Source: Clostridiales bacterium UBA1742
Lineage (GTDB): Bacteria; Bacillota; Clostridia; TANB77; CAG-508
DNA: 35,707 bases
Assembly: GCA_002314935.1 (NCBI GenBank)
Contig: DCHW01000041.1
Span: forward strand, 1 to 35,707
Direction: 5' to 3'
The translations under genes were made by a program, and so were the position numbers. Below, one piece after another: positions 31,284 to 35,707 of this stretch; within the stretch, counting starts at the first letter, position 1, and each line of letters starts with the position of its first letter. A model generated the notes under the pieces. The model saw only the letters and a program-made list of their open reading frames with translations, searched no databases and was not told the DNA's origin.

Positions 31284-34200
31284 ATGAAATTACAAAATTT
31301 ATCAATAATATTTATAGTTATAATGGTTCCAATAATGTTAATTGTTTCATATTATATTGGATTACAAATTGATACAATAAACAAACAAACTGCATATGAT
31401 ACCAAATTACAAGAAGCTGCTGGTGAAGCAATATCTGCATTAGAAATAAATACGGTAGAATGGAATTCGGACTATTCAAATTTAGCAGATTCAAAAAGAA
31501 GAGATGTACAAGCATCAATAAATACTTTTATATCATCAATGGCAAATAAAATGGGAGTAGCCGGAAGTGTAAAAGAATACACTTTAGCATATATACCTGC
31601 AATTGCCTATACTTTATATGATGGTTATTATGTTTATGCAAATACAAAAACAACAGAAGTTAGTAAAACAGATCAAGGGGTTGCAACTAAAACAGCTACT
31701 GGTCAACTTGAGTATAGGGCTGAAACATACGAACACCAATTACAAGCATTTACACCATATTCAGAAACATTAACAAGTGGTAATCATTATATAACAATAA
31801 ACTATACTTTTGATAATTTTGTTAGAGTATATGGATTAATCAACAATGAAGCAATCGATAACGAGGGATATTTAACTCCAACAGATAATATATCTATAGC
31901 ATATGATGAAGCAAATAACAAATTAACAAATGTTGAGTATAATAGTTACAATTTATTAAATGGAGAGAGTTTAACTGAAAATATATATGAAGGAGGTTTA
32001 ATTTCTTCTTATAATTATATTTATGACAGTAATAATACAAAATATTATTATGATGCTGGAAATGGTTTTTTTTATTTAGATTCATATAATAATAAAGTTT
32101 ATGTAAGTGCATTATCTAAAGAAAAGTATAAAAAAATTATTGAGGTTGTTAAAGATGGTAGTGGTGACTATAAGATAATAAAATATTATCAAAGACTAAC
32201 TGAAAATCCAGATGATGGTAATCGATATACTGTATATGATGGAGATGGAAATAATATTGATGACAAAACAACTGAATATAATGATTTAATTACAGTAGAT
32301 TATTCTGGAAGAAATTATTGTTTGGAATCATATGCTTTTACTACTTGGTTTAATGATAAGATTGCGCAAAAAGATTGGAATAGTAATATTATAGAGGGAT
32401 ATAAAGATAATGGAGATCCAATATATTTATCTATTATAAATGATTGCTTTAAAATAAATACTTCCAATAATCCTGATCCAGAAACTGGAGATACATATTA
32501 TAATTCTGAATTTACAAAACATAAATTACAGGTAATGCAGATATCAATAGAGAATAATTTAAAAAGAGTTGTAGCAGATGCAAATGCATATTTAAATGAT
32601 GCAACTTATGAATATAGATTACCTGAACTTAATGCAAATGATTGGAATAAACTATTAAGTCAGGTTTCAATTATTGGATTTTTACAAGGTGTTCCAATTG
32701 GATTAAAATACTATAATAATTATGCAATAGCATCAAGTACAACAAATAACGAATACGTAGATCCAACACAAATTTATTTAAGTTCAGATGATGATATTTA
32801 TTATCATAAAAGAAGATGTAGTGAATTGATTTCAGGTAATGTAACAGGGTATAAAAGTACAGACTATGTAATTAGAAGCGAAGGAGAAAATGCAAATTAT
32901 TATAAACATGCAGGAGTAAATTATTCGCAACTTGCGTGTTATGCATGTTTAGTTGATCAAAATAAAGATTCATTAACTGGAAATGCATATGAACTACAAT
33001 ATTATACTGCACTTGCAAGAGAAAGATATGTGGCACAAACACAAATAACACCTAATATTGTTATTGCAGTAGACCCAAGTCCTGTTGGTCCAGTTCCAGA
33101 TCCAGTTCCAGATCCAGTTCCAGTTCCAGACCCTGTTGAGGTTGGTATTAGCGTAGCTGCAATAGCCTATGCAGACGGAAGTGGTAATGATAGAGATAAT
33201 GCAGCTTTAACAATTGATGGAAATCTTAATATGGCAACACAAAGAGGGGTACGCATTACAGCACCTGCAGGTACTAAAGTGTATAAAGATGGAAGTGTGA
33301 CAGCATTATATACATTTACGGATTCTTCAACATCTTATGATGATTTATATGGTTCAGGATTGGATTTTGGAGAAATACATACATATAAATTTGACGATGA
33401 AGCTGATACAGAAATAACTGTACGCGATTGGACTATTGCATGTGAAAATGATTTAATAAAATTTAGAGATTCATATGTTAATAATGGAAATTTAAACGAA
33501 TTACCAAGTACAGTAGATGTTATTAATGATTTTGATGTTTATGGTTATAATTTTACAGTGTTAATTGGAAATGAAACAAATAAATTTAATAAAACTTTTG
33601 ATGGAAATAGTCATAAAATATTGTTTAAAGGAATTGGATATACAGAATATAATAGTGTGGGATTGTTTGCATATAATAAAGGAACTATTAAAAACCTAAA
33701 TGTGAATGCAAATACACTATCAGTTGGAAATGTTGGAGGAATTGTTTCATATAATGAAGGAACTATAGAAAAGACAACATATTCTGGAAAAATAATAAAT
33801 TATTCATTAAGTATTGATTTAAATAAAACAACCAATAATAGAGGAACTGGTGGAATTGTTGGATTTAATGCTTCTGGAGGAATAATTACCAAATGTACTA
33901 ATAATGCATATATAGGATGTATTGCAAATGGAGGAGGAATTGCTGGTGTAAATGTAGGTGGAACAATATCATATTGTATAAATAATGGAGAAATTGATTG
34001 TGATAATTTTGGAAATTCATATAATAGAATAGGTGGTATTTGTGGAGTTCAAGGTGGAACCGGAAAAGTATTGATAAGTTCAACAATTTGGCAAATGTTA
34101 GTTAATAATCAAGATGTAGTTACGGAAAAAGAAATTGGAATTATAACCAATTGTGCTAATACAGGAAGTATTATAGGTAATTATGTATATCAAAATATTT

Positions 34201-34760
34201 TTGCAGATTCAGCAGATCATTCACAAATAGGAATTGGAGGAATTGTTGGAGTATGTGATGATATTCCTGTTGTTTCAGATGTGACGGATGAAAATTATGG
34301 AAAACTTGTAACTTGGATAAGACAAAGAGCTGCTAAAGCAGATACATTTACTGAAAACTTTAATATTGGTATGTGGGAAGTAACTAATTGTTATAGTTCT
34401 GGAATAGTAAATGGTGGAAAAATAAATGACGAAACAGATGGAGATAACATTGTAACAAAAACTGCTACTTTTAATCCATCTGTAGGTGGAATACTTGGAT
34501 ATAATTATACAAATAAGCAGATGAAAGATGCTGTAAGCGAGTGCTATTATAAGACTCACACTGTAAATTTTATACAAGAAGAAGTAACGTTATGGCCTTT
34601 TTGGTGGGCAAAACGTAAACGTAATACAGATGATGGTGGTATTAATGGACTGGATAGACCATTGGCTTTTTCAGCACTACTAGGAATTTATGCTGTTGGA
34701 CATGACACTAATACATCAAATGGTATACAATCAATACGAAATTATATAAATTCATATTAA
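31284..34760 (+). CDS. Large pilus-associated surface protein with GLUG-like repeats
   Basis: A 1158-residue exported protein, a candidate pilus-tip adhesin. An N-terminal membrane anchor (about 7-28) is followed by a helical stalk like that of TadE/TadG-type proteins (QEAAGEAISALEINTVEW). A Tyr/Asn-rich body follows. A probable metal site lies at about 507-555: HKRRC, then CYAC (H-x3-C ... C-x2-C). A Pro-rich linker of DPVP repeats is at about 596-620. From about 770 to 1000 there are repeated GGIVG-type motifs (VGGIVSYNEGTI, TGGIVGFNASGG, GGGIAGVNVGGTIS, IGGICGVQ, IGGIVGVC), matching the GLUG repeat of surface proteins. AAGGAG precedes the ATG. No sortase motif was seen, so it is held by its N-terminal anchor or by the pilus. 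Confidence 0.78.
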   Translation: MKLQNLSIIFIVIMVPIMLIVSYYIGLQIDTINKQTAYDTKLQEAAGEAISALEINTVEWNSDYSNLADSKRRDVQASINTFISSMANKMGVAGSVKEYTLAYIPAIAYTLYDGYYVYANTKTTEVSKTDQGVATKTATGQLEYRAETYEHQLQAFTPYSETLTSGNHYITINYTFDNFVRVYGLINNEAIDNEGYLTPTDNISIAYDEANNKLTNVEYNSYNLLNGESLTENIYEGGLISSYNYIYDSNNTKYYYDAGNGFFYLDSYNNKVYVSALSKEKYKKIIEVVKDGSGDYKIIKYYQRLTENPDDGNRYTVYDGDGNNIDDKTTEYNDLITVDYSGRNYCLESYAFTTWFNDKIAQKDWNSNIIEGYKDNGDPIYLSIINDCFKINTSNNPDPETGDTYYNSEFTKHKLQVMQISIENNLKRVVADANAYLNDATYEYRLPELNANDWNKLLSQVSIIGFLQGVPIGLKYYNNYAIASSTTNNEYVDPTQIYLSSDDDIYYHKRRCSELISGNVTGYKSTDYVIRSEGENANYYKHAGVNYSQLACYACLVDQNKDSLTGNAYELQYYTALARERYVAQTQITPNIVIAVDPSPVGPVPDPVPDPVPVPDPVEVGISVAAIAYADGSGNDRDNAALTIDGNLNMATQRGVRITAPAGTKVYKDGSVTALYTFTDSSTSYDDLYGSGLDFGEIHTYKFDDEADTEITVRDWTIACENDLIKFRDSYVNNGNLNELPSTVDVINDFDVYGYNFTVLIGNETNKFNKTFDGNSHKILFKGIGYTEYNSVGLFAYNKGTIKNLNVNANTLSVGNVGGIVSYNEGTIEKTTYSGKIINYSLSIDLNKTTNNRGTGGIVGFNASGGIITKCTNNAYIGCIANGGGIAGVNVGGTISYCINNGEIDCDNFGNSYNRIGGICGVQGGTGKVLISSTIWQMLVNNQDVVTEKEIGIITNCANTGSIIGNYVYQNIFADSADHSQIGIGGIVGVCDDIPVVSDVTDENYGKLVTWIRQRAAKADTFTENFNIGMWEVTNCYSSGIVNGGKINDETDGDNIVTKTATFNPSVGGILGYNYTNKQMKDAVSECYYKTHTVNFIQEEVTLWPFWWAKRKRNTDDGGINGLDRPLAFSALLGIYAVGHDTNTSNGIQSIRNYINSY

Positions 34761-34773
34761 TAAAATTAAAAAA

Positions 34774-34793
34774 GGTGGACAATATTGTCCACC
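34774..34793. other. Perfect 20-base palindrome before the pseudouridine synthase gene
   Basis: GGTGGACAATATTGTCCACC, flanked by A runs on both sides (AAAAA before, CAAAAAA after). On the minus strand it reads as a stem followed by T, so it could be a terminator for antisense transcription. On the plus strand there is no T run. It could also be an operator. It lies 13 bases after the surface-protein stop codon and 18 bases before the next start. Confidence 0.6.
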
Positions 34794-34811
34794 CAAAAAA
34801 GAGGAAATAAT

Positions 34812-35676
34812 ATGCAAAAAATAATAGTAGATGAAAAATATAATAATAAAAAATTAGATGTTTTTTTATATGGTAAATTTAATGGACTAACTAAAAATAC
34901 CTTATATAAAGCTTTAAGAAAAAAGGATATTAGAATTAATAATATAAAAACAAATGAAAATTGTTCAGTACATACTGGAGATGAAATTTTAATATATATA
35001 ACAGATGAATTTTTATATAAAACTGTATCAATAGAAAAAATTTATGAAGATGAAAACATTTTAATTGTTAGTAAACCAGAAAATTTAGAAGTGGTTAGTA
35101 ATAATATAGAAGATAAAACACTTACAACTATTTTAAATAATGGGAATGAATATCCCATGCCTTGCCATAGGATAGATAGAAATACAAAAGGATTAGTTTT
35201 ATTTGCTAAAAATAAAGAAGCATTAGAAATTTTGCTAAATAAATTTAAGAATAGGGAAATAGAAAAGCATTATTTTTGTAAAGTATATGGTATTCCAAAT
35301 GAAAAAAAGAAATTATTAACTGCATATTTATTTAAAGATAAAAAGAAATCTATGGTATATATTAGCAATGAAAGTAAAATAGGATATCAAAAAATTATTA
35401 CAGAATATAATGTAATATCTACAGATAAAAAATTAAACATTTCAAATTTAGATGTTATATTGCATACAGGAAAAACACATCAAATTCGTGCACATTTGGC
35501 ATATATAGGTTATCCAATTATAGGAGACCGGAAAATATGGTATGAATGATGTAAACAAAAAATTTAATAAAAAAACACAAGAATTATATAGTTATAAATT
35601 AAAATTCAATTTTAAAACTGAAGCAGGTATTTTAAACTATTTAAATGATAAAGAAATAAAAATCAAAATAACATAA
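34812..35676 (+). CDS. RluA-family rRNA/tRNA pseudouridine synthase, needs +1 shift
   Basis: The protein isomerises uridine to pseudouridine in structured RNA. An S4-like RNA-binding segment (about 13-60) is followed by the catalytic domain with D122 in CHRIDRNTKGLVLFAK and the KTHQIRAHL motif near 220. Frame 0 hits CGG at 35529 and stops five codons later, missing the end of the fold. Skipping the C gives YPIIGD-GKYGMNDVNKKF ... LYSYKLKFNF ... LNYLNDKEIKIKI, the normal RluA-family C terminus (GD.kYG ... ykL.f ... l.yLn.k), for 287 residues. ATG 34812 is preferred to an in-frame start at 34785 because AGAGG lies 7 bases upstream and the earlier start overlaps the palindrome. Exact target uridine unknown. 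Confidence 0.88.
35529..35531 (+). other. +1 frameshift site at CGG in the RluA-type gene
   Basis: Codon 240 is CGG (context GGA GAC CGG AAA). Reading GAC-(C)-GGA-AAA-TAT restores GD-GKYG and a further 45 residues that fit the family. Frame 0 ends at TGA after five more codons. Confidence 0.82.
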
Positions 35677-35693
35677 ACAATAAAAAAACAAAC

Positions 35694-35707
35694 GTAGGGG
35701 CGATTTT
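35694..35707 (+). repeat. Hairpin repeat cut by the window end
   Basis: GTAGGGGCGATTTT, the first 14 bases of the 23-base repeat, begins 17 bases after the pseudouridine synthase stop. Whether this is a single copy or the start of another array cannot be seen. Confidence 0.8.

Noticed and set aside
6682..35531. Sequencing or assembly errors as the cause of the six frameshifts
   Set aside because: Not fully excluded without reads. However, errors should fall in many contexts and frames; all six are a C placed before an in-frame glycine codon, none is at a homopolymer slip, and identical CGGA/CGGT strings in other frames are undisturbed.
6682..35531. CGG reassigned to another amino acid (triplet reading)
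   Set aside because: A triplet reassignment would keep frame 0. Frame 0 leads to stops within zero to five codons at five sites and to a wrong C terminus at the sixth.
6682..35531. CGGN read as a four-base arginine codon
   Set aside because: Possible in principle, but RecO (GKI), the secretion ATPase (GE) and YqfC families have glycine at that place, so glycine fits better.

Overview
The window comes from a very AT-rich, spore-forming low-GC Firmicute, most likely an uncultured gut Clostridia member. The basis is the AT-rich codon use, strong AGGAGG-type ribosome sites, an alpha/beta-type small acid-soluble spore protein, BofA, a YqfC/YqfD pair, a PdaA-type cortex deacetylase, an agr quorum-sensing locus, and the Firmicute-type ybeY - era - yqzL - recO order. 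No tRNA, rRNA, phage or transposase gene was seen.

Layout. 1-6570: a type IV pilin-like protein, then an HD-domain dNTP triphosphohydrolase, DUF2508 and BofA, then hpt and uvrC, a small membrane protein and a class I rRNA methyltransferase. 6600-10500: an agr system split into agrBD (+) and agrAC (-), which converge on a shared terminator, plus an unknown gene divergent from agrA. 10546-17495: a sporulation and housekeeping cluster (pdaA, yqfC, yqfD, an unknown gene where phoH usually lies, ybeY, a DUF3048 protein, era, yqzL, recO). 17496-20478: a small repeat element, hpf, a BI-1 family membrane protein, a SASP gene and a HAD phosphatase. 20599-34760: a Tad/Flp-like pilus locus (CpaB-like, two CpaE/TadZ-like proteins, CpaF ATPase, a TadB/C-like membrane protein, six small pilin-like proteins and a 1158-residue surface protein). 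34812-35676: an RluA-family pseudouridine synthase.

The most unusual observation concerns the codon CGG. I found exactly six in-frame CGG codons in all the genes of the window: agrB, pdaA, yqfC, recO, cpaF and the RluA-type gene. At every one of them the conserved protein continues only if the ribosome moves +1, skipping the C and reading the following GGN as glycine. No CGG is read as an ordinary codon, and I found no other frameshift in the window. CGG trinucleotides in other frames (for example the last base of one codon followed by an intact GGN codon) do not shift. A conventional gene caller would report five broken genes and one false YqfC-YqfD fusion; read with the C-skip rule, all are intact. 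The six codons before CGG all differ, so ordinary slippage of the preceding tRNA explains the pattern poorly. A CGG codon with no cognate tRNA, or a four-base CGGN decoding event, is the hypothesis to test.

A second theme is a family of hairpin-forming repeats (core GGGCGATTTTAATCGCCC). They occur singly, as an inverted pair inside a MITE-like insert between recO and hpf, and as arrays of 47-bp and 43-bp units directly in front of two pilus genes.
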